Origin: Microdochium bolleyi
Lineage: Eukaryota; Ascomycota; Sordariomycetes; Xylariales; Microdochiaceae
Assembly (NCBI GenBank): GCA_001566295.1
Contig: KQ964252.1
Coordinates: forward strand, 992,001-1,056,000
Reading direction: 5' to 3'
Length of the DNA: 64,000 bases
A model generated the notes under the pieces. The model saw nothing but the letters and a program-made list of their open reading frames with translations, did no database searches and was not told the origin of the DNA. Numbering within the stretch: position 1 is the stretch's first letter; each line of letters starts with the position of its first letter. This document shows positions 10,579-22,300 of this stretch, one piece after another. The translations under genes were made by a program, and so were the position numbers.

Positions 10579-11189
10579 GGTTGGCAGCTTGTTTCCCTCG
10601 GGTTGTCCAATTGCGAGAAGTCAGCTTTCAAAACTGATGGACTCTGTGTTGCTTTCACCTCGAAGGTCTCGTCCGGTGACGTATGGTTGAAAAAGCTGTG
10701 CACAAGGTGAAGTTTGAGAACGCGACGTTCGGTTTAGTGGGTCCGTCGCGCGCACATCACGAGCCTTTCCAGGGTGTTGGCCGCATGGATATATCAAGAC
10801 AGGACACAACATCTGGCTTCCAAAATTCCTCTGTCCCTGTTGGTTAAATTTGCCGTGTACACCGGAAAGATCAGCGCGATGGCTCTATACTTCTGCAATT
10901 CTCAACTGGGCTTTCGATGCAGCCACGGACACAAAATCTTGCACGAATGCCAGAGTATCTGATTTCTCTCTCATTCAGGAGATACACTGCTCACGCTGAA
11001 GAATGAAACCCCCTTCGGTCATATAGACCCAATTGGCCCTCCTCTACGAAAATGTATGTACAAGCCAACCCCACACGTAGTGCTGCTCAGACAAAAACTT
11101 GGATATCCAAAACTATTGAATTCGCCTAAACACCGACCCAGATACCCTCTATTCCCTTACTTCTCCGCCACAGAAGCGATGTTGCTCGT
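10579..11189. other. TAN1 upstream / LRO1 downstream intergenic region
   Basis: Both flanking genes run on the minus strand. No gene, RNA or repeat recognised. Confidence 0.4.
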
Positions 11190-13067
11190 TCACGGCTCCT
11201 CATAAATCTTGACCTTGTCCGCATACTCGCGGATATTGCTGATGATGTGGTTCTCAATCGTGTGCCCCTGGCCGGCAGCAACTTGTAAGATCAACTCGTT
11301 CAAGTTTTGCCTGCCTAGAATATCGACATGCTCTGCCGTGTTAGCGCCGCCTCGCGGGCTGAAGCGGTCAGGCTGGTGAGGCATCTCCACGACTGTAATC
11401 TTTGCACCAGCCGGGTTGTACCTCTTCATGTGCCAGCCTTTCGAGCACATGTACCCGGAACTTAGCAGAGGAACCGTGCCATCGCCCTCGCCGAGGATAA
11501 CGCCACGGTCGACCTCACCCTGGACCATGCCCGTGTCTATGGTGACATTGAGCTTCGTGAGCTCTGGGAACTCCGGAGCGCGGTAGTAGTATGCTCGCTC
11601 CGTAGGCTTGCCGACGCCATAGAAGCAGTACACCTTGAGGCTCGGCGCCAGGGGCAGCCTAGTTTCGAGCGGGTTGGTCCACTTCCGATCATCAAGCTCG
11701 TTCGCGTTGACTTCCGCAGAGGTCTGCGCCACGCCGTGTGAGTAGCTGCCGCGCAGCTGATCTTGGTACCAGTCCTCTGTCGTCTTCTTCAAATAGTCCA
11801 GAGCTCCAGACACTGTCAGGTTCCTATCCGGTATGGTGCCGTTGAGCTCCTTGCGGAAGTTGAGGACCGAGCCATACGAGTGGATCTGGCCAGGCTGGTC
11901 GTCTGGCGCCCACGTCAAGTTGCCCCAGACCGCGTCGCCTCCCATGGGAATCATGGACGAAATGCCGGGCATGGCACGGAACAACTCTGCGCGCTCGTCC
12001 TTGTTCAGGAACTTCTCGAGACCGTATACTGCGAAAGGATTGAGCTGGGCAGTGTCACGCATCTCCCCAGACAGCAGCGCCGGGATGTCCTTGATGGCGC
12101 CCAGCATGCAGCCGCTGATGTTTATCCACGAATCCACGTAGCGCTCAACCCAGTCCTGCCCGCCCTTGCCTCCAGTCTCGGAAGCCACCCAGTGGAAGAA
12201 GTAAAAAGCGACCTGGCTGCCCATGCTGTGAGAGATAAGCACAGCCTTCTTGCCAGTAGCAATGTTGGACAGCTCGATATGAGTCTTGAGCTTGGTGAAG
12301 TACCTGTCGCGCGTCTCCAGGTTCTGGTACGACAGTCGCCAGTCGTATGCCGCCGTAAAGGAGGTGTTTGGGTCGTAGCCTAGCGAAGCAAGGTTCTCGA
12401 TGATCTTGTTCCAGATCCAGTAGCCCGTGATGAAGAAATCGGCCGCATCGAAGCCTTGCGCTGGGCGCAGCTTGATGTCTGGAGGGTCGAGTCCTGTCTG
12501 CTTGTCTAGCATGATGTGGTTTTTCCAGTTCTCCTTGTCCAACACGAGCGCGCGCATCATAGACCAACTGCCCCATAGCCTCTTCCGAAAGTACGATCGC
12601 GAGACGTTCGCCGTGCCCCATGACTCGAGTCCCGTGGAGATGACTCCAGGGACCATGATCACCGGATGATGGACCTCGAGTCCGTCCTCTCGAGCCTTCG
12701 CACCAATAGTGAAAGCCTCGTAGCTCTGTGTAAATTCGCGCTCACCATTGATTAGCTCCCTCAGATCCATGACTAGCCCAGCAGGCAGCACATCAAAGAA
12801 GCTGTCCATGGTCAGATCGTTGAGTTCCGGAAGGAAGTCGATCAGGTCGCTGTCCTTTGCGAGGTAGCCTGCCGCAATTATTCCGAACAGACTTCCCAAG
12901 AAGAATATGAACGTAGTCCGGCGTTTCCGGGTCTTCGATTTTGTGATGATATGGACCCGTGTTTCCGTGTCTGTCAGGTCATGATCTTCGGGTAAAGGAA
13001 TGTCGGCGGGCTGTACGTCGACAGGCTTGCCCGCTGGAGCAGACCTGCGCCTCAGCACCGAAGCCAT
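11190..13067 (-). CDS. LRO1: Phospholipid:diacylglycerol acyltransferase (PDAT)
   Basis: Single exon, 625 aa from the ATG at 13067. The frame is open 32 codons further, but the ATG in a CCATGG context starting MASVLRRR fits family length. It transfers the sn-2 acyl chain of a phospholipid to diacylglycerol, making triacylglycerol in the ER. Visible are a basic cytosolic N-terminus, one membrane anchor at about 51-70, and the LCAT-type core PVIMVPGVISTGLESW. The lid segment is followed by nucleophile Ser281 in ISHSMGS, the Asp loop GEGDGTVPLLSSGYM and the catalytic His near AEHVDILGR. The conserved YDWRLSYQNLETRD and SWINISGCMLG segments are intact. Nothing is missing relative to yeast Lro1 (661 aa). 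Confidence 0.95.
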   Translation of the reverse strand: MASVLRRRSAPAGKPVDVQPADIPLPEDHDLTDTETRVHIITKSKTRKRRTTFIFFLGSLFGIIAAGYLAKDSDLIDFLPELNDLTMDSFFDVLPAGLVMDLRELINGEREFTQSYEAFTIGAKAREDGLEVHHPVIMVPGVISTGLESWGTANVSRSYFRKRLWGSWSMMRALVLDKENWKNHIMLDKQTGLDPPDIKLRPAQGFDAADFFITGYWIWNKIIENLASLGYDPNTSFTAAYDWRLSYQNLETRDRYFTKLKTHIELSNIATGKKAVLISHSMGSQVAFYFFHWVASETGGKGGQDWVERYVDSWINISGCMLGAIKDIPALLSGEMRDTAQLNPFAVYGLEKFLNKDERAELFRAMPGISSMIPMGGDAVWGNLTWAPDDQPGQIHSYGSVLNFRKELNGTIPDRNLTVSGALDYLKKTTEDWYQDQLRGSYSHGVAQTSAEVNANELDDRKWTNPLETRLPLAPSLKVYCFYGVGKPTERAYYYRAPEFPELTKLNVTIDTGMVQGEVDRGVILGEGDGTVPLLSSGYMCSKGWHMKRYNPAGAKITVVEMPHQPDRFSPRGGANTAEHVDILGRQNLNELILQVAAGQGHTIENHIISNIREYADKVKIYEEP

Positions 13068-13364
13068 GGTTTTGGCGCGGTGGCGGCAAAAGTTCCCTTT
13101 GAGAGGCGGGAAGCGGGAGAGAGCGTGCTGTATGTCGCAGCACTCTTGGGAATGACTTGGCAAATGTATGCAGTACGGCCGTTCAGATGGTCATCCCGCG
13201 TACGAGGCCTTCCTCGGTCGGCTCGTCTGGTAAAGCAAAAGGCAGGTGCTGTCCGACAGTCTGTTTATGGCGTATGCTTCCGCTGCTGCCGTCCGAGTGC
13301 CGCTGGGTACGACGAGGGGCTAGGTCGGTGGGACGATCAGATTCTAGACTGGTGTGTCGTGCGA

Positions 13365-13405
13365 TTTCGCGGGTTTCGCGGGTTTGCAGGTTTGCAGGTT
13401 TCGCA
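13365..13405. repeat. Short tandem array of GGGTTTCGC / AGGTTTGC units
   Basis: Two copies of TTTCGCGGG run into two of TTTGCAGG and a final TTTCGCA, about 300 bases upstream of the LRO1 ATG. Confidence 0.8.
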
Positions 13406-14146
13406 AGGGTTGAAGTATCGAGTCGCGGGGCTTCGAGCGTGGGCTGTGTCCGAGTGCTCGGGTGTTGTGTGTGCGAGGACGACCTCGGGAGGGTGAGTGC
13501 ACGTGGCTTGGAGCATTCGTCACTGGGCGCTCAAAAGAGCTCGAGCTCGTGGAGCGCAGCATGTAGCTCTTGGAAAAAGGCACCACGCGGACCATCGTAG
13601 TTTAGCGCAGGTGCTGACGTCAAGCCCCTGTGAAGCCGTTCCATCCCTGCTCGGCAGGAGCTTATTTCTGGGCCTGCCCTGATCTTCACTTGCATCCGAG
13701 GGATCCCGATTGCCTGTGTTCCCTCGAGCAACATCGGAGAACAAATCCAGCATTGTGCCGCAGAATAAGCGGCCGCAGACTACACACAATGCCTTATACA
13801 GCTGCCTAAGGTACCCAGAGGATAGTAAGGGGGGCCTCGTCGGGCGCGAGAGACGAGCATGTCTATTGCAGATCAAGAGCACTGGTTCCCGGCGGACGAC
13901 TAGCAAGGCTATGCACGCATGCACGCACGTACTCCACGTGCTGGTGGTCTCAAGCCAACCAAGGGACCTCTGCTGTGTGCATCTCGCTCGGAGACCCCTT
14001 GGTGATCGAACCTCGAGGGACTGCCGCATCTGGACGAATGCAAGCTCCGAGCTGTGGGAGCACCCGACGGGCGGGGCTTGGCGGGCAGGTGGATCTTTGT
14101 GTGAGCATGTGAAAGTGGGCTGTCCCAAGTGCAGGTGGGCTCCCGT

Positions 14147-14182
14147 GAGGCGGGCGAGGCGGGCGAGGCGGGCGAGGCGGGC
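14147..14182. repeat. 9-bp tandem repeat, four copies of GAGGCGGGC
   Basis: Four exact copies head to tail, about 330 bases before the NAA30 ATG; extremely GC-rich. Confidence 0.9.
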
Positions 14183-14508
14183 TGGCTGTAACGGGCAGCA
14201 CTCCGCCCGCGTCCTTCACAAAACCAACTTCATGCTTTCGTGACTGCCGACCTGGCTGCGGCTGGCTTCTTTGGATACACCTGGCAGGCTCCGGCAAGCT
14301 CATTGCGGGCATCAACCGCACTGCTCAACGCTCAACCCGGCTCTCGCGAACGCCGGGCGGATCGACCTCTGCTTCCGAAGAGCTTTTCCGATCCCTCCCC
14401 TCCGACGCTTCGACGACATCGCTTGAGCCACCACATGAGGACCCTCGCATCGTTGCGCCGAGGGGACCTGTCGGGCGTGCCAGGCCAGAGCACGACCTCG
14501 TCGCCATC

Positions 14509-15162
14509 ATGACGGCAGACGTACCCAAGAACACAAACACGACCAATACACTCCCCGAGGGGTTGCGCTATATCCAGTACGAGCATGCTCTCGAGAGCAG
14601 GTACCTGCCCGCCATCAGGGCCTTGATCTCCAAGGACCTGAGCGAGCCCTACAGCATCTATGTCTACCGGTACTTTCTGTACCAATGGGCGCACCTATGC
14701 TACCTCGTAAGTCGCCTGCCTGTGAGACACGTACGTGTCAAACCCACCTGTCCGAGCCTCGAGGTTAACACGTAATCTACTTCCTCCCAGGCCCTGGACC
14801 CGCGCGACGACTCTCTCGTCGCCGTCATCATATGCAAGCTCGAGCACCACGCCTCGCATTCCCCGCCGACGTACAGGGGCTATATCGCCATGCTGGCCGT
14901 CTCCTCGGCGCACAGGGGCAACGGTATCGCAACAAGCCTTGTCAGGATGGCCATCGACGCCATGGCGCGCCGCAGGGCCGACGAGATCGTTCTCGAGACC
15001 GAGGAGACCAACATCCCCGCCATGAGGCTGTACGAGCGCCTGGGGTTCCTGCGTTCCAAGAAGCTACATAGGTATTACCTCAATGGCAACAGTGCGTACC
15101 GCCTCGTCCTTCTCCTCAGGTCACCGGTGACGGCACAGGACCACTTCGCTGGCGTCATCTGA
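14509..15162 (+). CDS. NAA30: NatC N-terminal acetyltransferase catalytic subunit
   Basis: Exons 14509-14706 and 14791-15162 give 189 aa, with the intron in phase 0 (GTAAGT...CCCAG). Naa30/Mak3 acetylates nascent proteins starting with Met followed by a hydrophobic residue, on the ribosome with Naa35 and Naa38. The GNAT core is clear: LSEPYSIYVYRYFL matches the Mak3 substrate-groove region. The acetyl-CoA motif RGNGIA lies in AMLAVSSAHRGNGIATSLV, and the ETEETNIPAMRLYERLGF segment with the YLNGNSAYRL ending is diagnostic of Naa30. Naa10/Naa50 are less likely because of the YRYFLYQW segment. The length fits the family and nothing is odd. Confidence 0.92.
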
Positions 15163-15510
15163 TCGCGCTGGAGCACACGCCGCCCGCTCGATGACAGTAA
15201 GCCAGATCATCTTGCCGTGCTTCTCGGAAAACAAATCACATTGGGATGATTCCCGCTCCCACGGGAGCCGCTACTAGAAGCAGACCTAGGCTCAAAGACC
15301 GGGATTAGCATCCTGGAAACGTTTCTGCACAAAAATCATCATATGGCAAGGCAGCGCCTTCATGGCGCCATATCCCGAAGTGCTGGCGAACTTGAATTCA
15401 CAGGGGTATCGCGTACAAAGCAAAGCCATCCTCACGCCGACATGACAAGGCGCATCAAGATGGCTTTGGGTATATAGCTAGAAGCGACCAACAAAAGCAA
15501 CACCAATATT
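15163..15510. other. Convergent intergenic region NAA30 / DUF1917 gene
   Basis: Contains the 3' flanks of both genes; nothing else seen. Confidence 0.4.
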
Positions 15511-16613
15511 TCACCACTGATTCAGGATAGTTGCTGAATCATAAATCGACGCTCTGATCTCCCAAGGGTTCTTTGACGAAAGACCAAGATACGTGTATGC
15601 GTCTAGCCAATATGTCAGTGAGGGTTGATCATCGGAGAATCGCATCTTGGGTTGAGCTTACCCGGCTTGTAATAGATTGGTCGACCCGTCGATGGAATCA
15701 GGCCCAATCTGTGTAGGCTGCTAGCGACTCTCTTTACGTCCTGCCTGTCGCTAAAGTCGGCCGTGTACACGCAGATGATTCGCTCTGCTCGGGACTCGAT
15801 TTCAGATTTTGGAGCAACCTTGGCTGCGATGCCCAGTTCGTTGTTCACAGTCGCTTTCGCGACTATCTCCCAGACCGCGTCCACCTCGCATACGGTGCAG
15901 AAGAGCATCCACTGCGTAATGATGCCGAAGCGTTAGTATAGTGCAAGGAAATGAGGGCAGCCGTCGAGCGAAGCCACGAACCTTTCCACAAGTGACGTGT
16001 AGATGTTTTGCCAGCCTGAGGATGTCCTCAGAGGCATTAAGCCCGGCCCTCTTGACCTCGTGCTGGATTTGTGGCAAGGGCTTGCCGAGGTTCCGGAGGT
16101 GGTCGGTAAACTCGGAAACCATATGCAACCGCTCCATCCCTCCTTGCATGAGCGTTGACACGTCTGCGTCGTTGTCCTGGGGCCCTTCGTTCTCGCACCC
16201 AGGCGCGTGCTGGTTCGATGAGAAAGACCTTGGCTTCCTCTGTATGTAGGGATTGCAGACATATATCCACGGCACACCCTCCGTGGTCGATGGGGGCAAA
16301 CGGGAGAGAAAGCTATCCACCGTCTCTGTCAACTGCCAGGCATACGGGACGCCAGCGTACGGGTTGTGGAATTGCGACATGTCCGCTCGCCCTTGAGCCT
16401 TGATATGCAATCTGGATGGGGGTTGGTGCTGCGCTTGGATACGCCACCAAGACGGCACATCGAACTGGTCGACTTTTCTCTCGAGTACGACGAGCTCGTC
16501 CTCATCCCCTGATAGTATGAGTTAGATTGACATGGTCTGAGGGGTAAGCAGACACCCAGAGTACATATGTACTACAACATACCGTAAAAGTCTGAGTCAT
16601 CGGAAGTGTCCAT
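15511..16613 (-). CDS. DUF1917 (Bles03-like) protein
   Basis: Exons 16613-16583, 16508-15982, 15911-15662 and 15602-15511 give 299 aa; phases 1, 0 and 1 all close. The N-terminus MDTSDDSDFYGDEDELVVLE is acidic. It is followed by PSWWRIQ, a VPWIYVCNPY strand, a helical region LAKHLHVTCGKWMLF, a second strand ICVYTADFSD, and the ending IYYKPDAYTYLGLSSKNPW. This ending, with a Lys-rich alkylated-looking YTYLGL motif, is typical of the DUF1917/Bles03 (human C11orf68) family, whose fold resembles eIF4E. No biochemical function is established for the fungal members. The last exon was recovered by matching the family ending. It shares a divergent promoter region with DPH7. Confidence 0.8.
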
Positions 16614-17255
16614 TTTCAGCCGCCCTGCATCAATTCCAGTGGCCAAATTGCCCAGCGAAGTCAACCGGAACCAGTCTCGTGTAGGTGCCGAGACTCCGAA
16701 GTGGCCGACAGCGAGAAAAATCGCGGCCAGGGTTGTACAGACGCGTCCACCCCACGCGGGATTCGACAAGAGAAAGATGAAACAGAAGAAGGGCAGGTTG
16801 GCATGCCCTGTGCCTCAATAGATGATGCATATCAGAGTGCAAGAAGAGGACGAGAGATGGTGTTGTACATGTCTGCAATTTATCATTACTTTACTCAAGC
16901 TGGCCAGCCGTGCGAGGAGCGGGAATTGCGTGGACCTCAATCACAACCCCAGCAAACGACCTTCTTGTTGTTTCGTCATGGAATCTTCCGTACAATCTTG
17001 CGGCAGGCACGACCTGAAGAATGGCCCTAAACCCGGGGAACTGGGTCGTGAGTGCCGGTTCCAGGGGTTGAACCTTGATGTGGGAGCGGGACGACCCCAC
17101 TCGCGCGGCCACTAGAAGCCTCCCAACGCAAAGAACAATTTGAATATTGCAGCATCGCTGCACTCACCACCGAGATCGCCGCCCCCAGCCGTCCAATCTT
17201 CTGGGCCGCTCCGCAGCTTGTAGACCTCACAGCTTGGCTGGCGCTGGACAAAGTC
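16614..17255. other. Divergent promoter region DUF1917 gene / DPH7
   Basis: 642 bases between two divergent starts; no gene or repeat recognised. Confidence 0.5.
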
Positions 17256-18549
17256 ATGACGCCCTGCACAACACCAATCGCCTCCCTGAGGTCATTGACG
17301 CTTGATCTTCCCCCAAGCTGCATCGAGTTCTGCCTAGCCCACCCAGCCTACTTCGTGGTTGGCACATATAATCTGCAGAAAGAGGAAGGCCTCGAGCCGC
17401 CTGTCGAGGAAGCTGAGCATAACTCGGAAGGAGGGGCCGCCGTTAGGAAGCAGAGTCGAGATGGCAGTATAATTGTCTTCCGACTTGACAATTCGGAACT
17501 GTGAGCTGTCCCCGTCACCCCCGTTGATATCTCACCCCCTTGAGTAGTTCTCTGACTAATCTTCGCCGCTCCTGTGTAGTGCGAACACACAAGTGGTGAA
17601 ATACCCTTCTGCTATCCTCGATCTACACTTCCATCCCGGCCAGCCTGACGTGCTGGCTGTGGTGTCGAGTACTGGGACCTTGTCATTCTTTAGGCTTTCA
17701 AAGGCTGGCCAGCTCACAGAAATCAAGACACATTCGTCCTTGGAACCCTCCGATGGCGTGCTATTCCTGTCCTGCGTCTGGCACCCGGATCTTCACGAAT
17801 TGCTAGCGATCACGACTTCAGACTTCCACGTGCACGTCTTTCGTGTCGACTCGGACTGGAATGTTCACCTAACGAGCGATGAGCCAGCCGTGTCTCATCA
17901 ACTTGAGGCTTGGACCGTAGCTTTCTCGCCCCTGGGCACTGGGACCGACCATGTGACCCAGACACAAGAAGTGACTGTGTTTTCGGGCGGCGATGACTCG
18001 CGGTTGCTCGCCAGTACGCTGACATATTGCTCAAGCGAGTTGCAAGATGCTGCCGCGCGGGGCAGCATGGAAAAGCTCTACCCGGCCAGGGTTTTCAAAG
18101 GCCACCAAGCAGGCGTGACGGCCATTCTTCCGCTGCCATTCCGGCTGGCCGATGGATCTTCAATCATAATCACGGGAAGTTACGACGACCACATCAGGGT
18201 TTTCAGCTTCGCAGGTCCTCTGACCGCCCCCGTGCATCTTGCCGAGGAGAACCTTGGTGGTGGTGTCTGGAGGCTTAAGACGATCGGTGCCGCAAAGAGT
18301 GACGGTGGCAAGTGGGACGTTGTCCTCCTCGCATCTTGCATGCATGCAGGAGCTCGTATCATCAGGGTCTCTGGTGATCAAGAAGTTGGCGGGTGCAAGA
18401 TTGAGGTCCTCGGCCGATTCGAGGAGCACAAGAGCATGAATTATGGCAGCGACTACGCGCCTGAAACCGACAAACCAGGCAGGGTCCTCCAGTGCGTTTC
18501 GACGAGCTTTTACGACAAACTGCTGTGTCTCTGGGAGTTCACGAGATGA
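17256..18549 (+). CDS. DPH7: Diphthine methyl ester hydrolase, WD40 protein Dph7
   Basis: Exons 17256-17500 and 17580-18549 give 404 aa. Dph7 (yeast Rrt2) demethylates methylated diphthine on eEF2, allowing the final amidation of diphthamide. The protein starts with the family-typical LPPSCIEF segment and forms a WD40 propeller. Recognisable blades include AILDLHFHP, FLSCVWHPD, GGDDSRLLA, FKGHQAGVTAI and GSYDDHIRVFS. The C-terminal LASCMHAGARIIRV and EHKSMNYGSDY are the conserved family residues around the proposed active site. The intron (GTGAGC...TGTAG) is in phase 2. Other WD40 proteins are unlikely given the MHAG and EHxSMNYGSD signatures. Confidence 0.93.
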
Positions 18550-19331
18550 TCAATACAAACTCACGTGCCCCGACGTTGGTAATCTATGGTGGTCTACATG
18601 CAAACAAGTCTGTGATGTTGAGGACAGTCTTGTGGTATCCAATCATGTGAGGCTCAACAGACAAGTCTGAACTTACCCCTGTCGCGGTGGAAGACTCACG
18701 CGGCATGCTGCCCTGCCAGCCCAAAGCCCCAGCTGGAGCCTGAAACAAAAACATCTTTTGAGTGCAGCCGTCTCCACCAAGTCTGCATCGACAATTTGTG
18801 GTGTGACGCACTTGCTTATTCTTGCTCGCATTCCGTATTGCAAGGTCACCATCCGAGCCGTGTAAGATCGCACTCCATAGCACGGACGTTTCATTCGTTT
18901 GCGAAGCGGTGCCGTACCTACATGGTGTGCTGTCAGGCCTGCTGGAGCTCGTGGTTGTCGGTCTGGCTAGCGCCCGTGCTAATTCCGCGCTGCCTCGCGA
19001 GCTAAGCTGCGACAGAGGCTATCTATAGCACGCCTGGGTCTTGCTCACCTCACGCATCTGAACCATTGACTCTCACCTCCACGCTGCATTCCTCGACCCC
19101 GCGGTGGCCTCCAATGTTGCAGTCTTGAGGAACTCGATCCTGACCTCCACGATACCGACAGCCGACCCCGGCGGTGGTCGAAGTTGTTGCACGCGACCGG
19201 CATACCTCGAGGCAGACCCCCGACCGCTTCCAACCGCCCACCCCTCCGACGATCGCCATTCTTCCGTGGGCACATCACGCACCTCTCTGCGAAGGTCAGA
19301 ACGTGTCGACTTCCAACATCATCTTCCCCCG
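18550..19331. other. DPH7-MSN5 intergenic region
   Basis: 782 bases with no supportable gene; presumed MSN5 promoter and 5' leader. The frame upstream of the MSN5 ATG is open for 76 codons but lacks conserved features. Confidence 0.45.
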
Positions 19332-22300
19332 ATGGCCGCACCTCCGAACGAAGGCTCTCTGAGCAACGGCAACCAGAATGGTACCTTCGCTGGAGGAGCC
19401 GCGAACGGCGCCTCGATCCTTCCCAAGATTCACGAGGCTCTCGAGATCGTCTACAGTCCCCAATCCGACAACCAGCAGCGCAAAGATGCCCAGATCTTTC
19501 TCGAGGAGGTGAAGCACATGACCGAGGCACCTTCGCACGGATTCGAGTTGGCATCAGACAAGAACCAGTCCCCAGTCGTCCGCCACTACGCCCTGTCTCT
19601 ACTCGAACACGCCATTAAACACCGATGGGCCGAGTACAGCCAGTCTCAAGCCGAAGCTCTGCGCAATTGGGTTTTGCAGCTCTCCCAGGCGATCTCCCGC
19701 GACGACCCTGCCTACCTCAGAAGCAAGATCGCCGTGCTTTGGGTCGAGATTGCGAAACGCAGCTGGGCGTCCGAATGGATGGACATGGATTCGCTACTCG
19801 TGCGCCTCTGGGAAATACCAGAGTCCACAGTGCACAAGGAGCTTGTTCTCGGCATCCTCGAGATGCTCTCGGACGAGATTTTCAACGGCGACGACACAGT
19901 GGTGGCGATGCGGGAGGGCGTCCTTAGCAAGGCGTCCGTCGAGATCTTCACACCAGCTCGCGTCTTGCTCGAGACATTCCCAAATCGGCAAGCTGGCCCA
20001 GATGTTCGGTATGGTGAAGAGGGGTGGCTGTCCAGGGTCACTCAGCTGCTGGGGCAGTGCCTGGGCGCAGACATACAGAACAGCGAAGAGCTGAGGAGCT
20101 GCGCTGTGCGAGCACTCGCCGTGATTTATTCGCTAATGCCATGGGTCATTCCAAATGCGGTGATAGCGACTGGGTGTGTGCCTGTCATGTGCGATGCCCT
20201 TCGCGCACCACATGTAGCTGTGCAGAAGGTGAGTCGGAGCCCCATCTGTGGCACATACTTCTGGAGTAGCACGTACTAACAGAATAGCAGGCTGCGCTTG
20301 AGGCTTTACATGCGCTTTACGGCAGAACAAGCTTTGTGGATCAGGAGTTCATGGACCTGGTGTACCCTCTCTACGACTCGAAATACATAGAGCTCTTCAG
20401 CCAGTTGTGCACGTGGGCCGTGGTCGACCCGGAGGACATAGACGACGACAAGTACCAGTTTGCCAAAAAGCTGTCCGAGGTTAGAGTGGATTGTGGTTGC
20501 CGCCCGTGTCCCTTCTTCTGCTCTGGTGCTAACTGTGAGGTAGTTGATCTCGTTTCTTGGCAACTACCTGGACCGAAGGCAGACTGCCCTGCCGAGAGAC
20601 TCCGATCGCCTGGACTTCAAAAGCTTCATCTATTTACTGCTCCAAGTCACGCAGAGTCAAAGCCTTGTCGTTTCGATCCCTGTACTTGTAACATGGACAC
20701 GGCTCCTGAACAACACCATGTTTGGGCCGGTGATAGTGGGGGAATATTCCAGCATTGTGGGCTCTCTGCTGGAAAGCTGCAGCTCGAGGCTACTGCGGTA
20801 CGAGAGCTTGCCGGAGGACACGCAGGAGCCGACCTACCTCTTCCTCATGGAGGATACCGACACTGTGCCTGAACGACATGCCTTTTTGGGCAACTATAGG
20901 CGATACAGCTCCCAGATTATCGAGCACATCGTGCGGTTGACAGTCACGAATGCTTTGCAGCACATTCTGTCACAAACAGACCATGTGCTGCAACATCTCT
21001 ACGACAATGCACCGGGTTTCGATAGTAAGTAAACCACACTCCTATGAAGATCGCGGCAAGGACTGACAAGCTCGAAGTGGCCAATTACAGCAAATCGTCT
21101 CGCCCTGTGCTACTGGCCGATGCTCAGGCCACGGTTATCGAGGCTGCCCTCAAGGGCGTTGCCAAGTGGAACAGCAAGGTCAAAGCAGATGATAGTGCGC
21201 AACAGGAGCAGATCGTGAGTTCGCCTGATACCAGTCTTCATTTTGCGTACTAACATTCATTTCGTCCAGGACCGCGAAAGGCATGCCATCGAGGACCACC
21301 TGGAAACCTGGTGCAATGGACTTCTTAGCCAAAACTTCGAGGTGAGTTGAAGGTGCCCATCGCAAAACTGGTGGCGACTAACAGGCACAGGACCCCCTGA
21401 TCCGGAAACGAGTCCTTCAGCTGCTCGTGGCGTTCTCCACAACTGTTCTCGATAAGCGGCCTCCGTTCGTTCTCAAGGTTCTCGAGCACATTCTCGTCAC
21501 ATGGCCCGCCACCCGCCCAGAGCATCGTGTCTATACGGAAGCCATCAAAGAGCTTCAGACGGAGTCATTGTCGGAACTACAGCGACTGGCCATAAACATG
21601 CCGGATCATCTACTGGTGAGCATTGCAGATCTGACATTGGGAAGCTTGCACTCACACCACAACAGGCTGTATATGATCAGATATCAGCCAAGGTCAACGA
21701 AATGATAGCTTCTGGAACACTCGACGAGAAGCGCCAGGTGACATATCAGACATTCTTGTTCACAATAGTGTACGTCTAGCAATCCATACTGCCTTCTGTT
21801 CGGTAAAGTGTACTAATACGTGAACAGTCATCGAGCCTCGCAAGTCGACGAAGCCACGAAGGTGCAGAAACTACAGGCGTTCATTGATCCAATCAAAGCG
21901 CAATGGCAAGACGAACGCCTCAAATCAGCCTTGTCAAGTTATGACGGCTTTTGCGACATGATGGCGCTTGGCAAAGCTCAGACCTACCTGGCACAAATGC
22001 AAGTTCATAAGATCCAGGACTGGGGATCTGTGGAGCTCGATGCTGAGGGCAGAGCTCTACAAGAGGAATTGGAGAAGGCTCAAGTGGTCAGTCTTTCCCA
22101 CCCCCTGCAGTGTAGGGACGAACTTCGCAGGCGACTAACATTTCGCACTTCTAGCACTTGCCATTGAGACCGACCAAATCGTTCTTGACCTGCTCCGTTG
22201 ACAAGATCACAAAGGCCGATGCTGCATATCCTGTATCTTGTGCTCTATGGCAAGATGGTATCCCAGCTATCCTTCCAGAGCTCCTCAAGTTCCTCAAGTA

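Larger units (their letters stand above)
13068..14508. other. Divergent intergenic region LRO1-NAA30
   Basis: Two genes diverge from this 1.4 kb. It holds two short tandem arrays (13365-13405 and 14147-14182). Open frames here overlap on both strands without family features. The first 400 bases are the likely LRO1 promoter. Confidence 0.45.

Noticed and set aside
13520..14128. Minus-strand open frame of 202 codons between LRO1 and NAA30
   Set aside because: No family-like block, Cys/Arg-rich random composition, competing plus-strand frame over the same bases.
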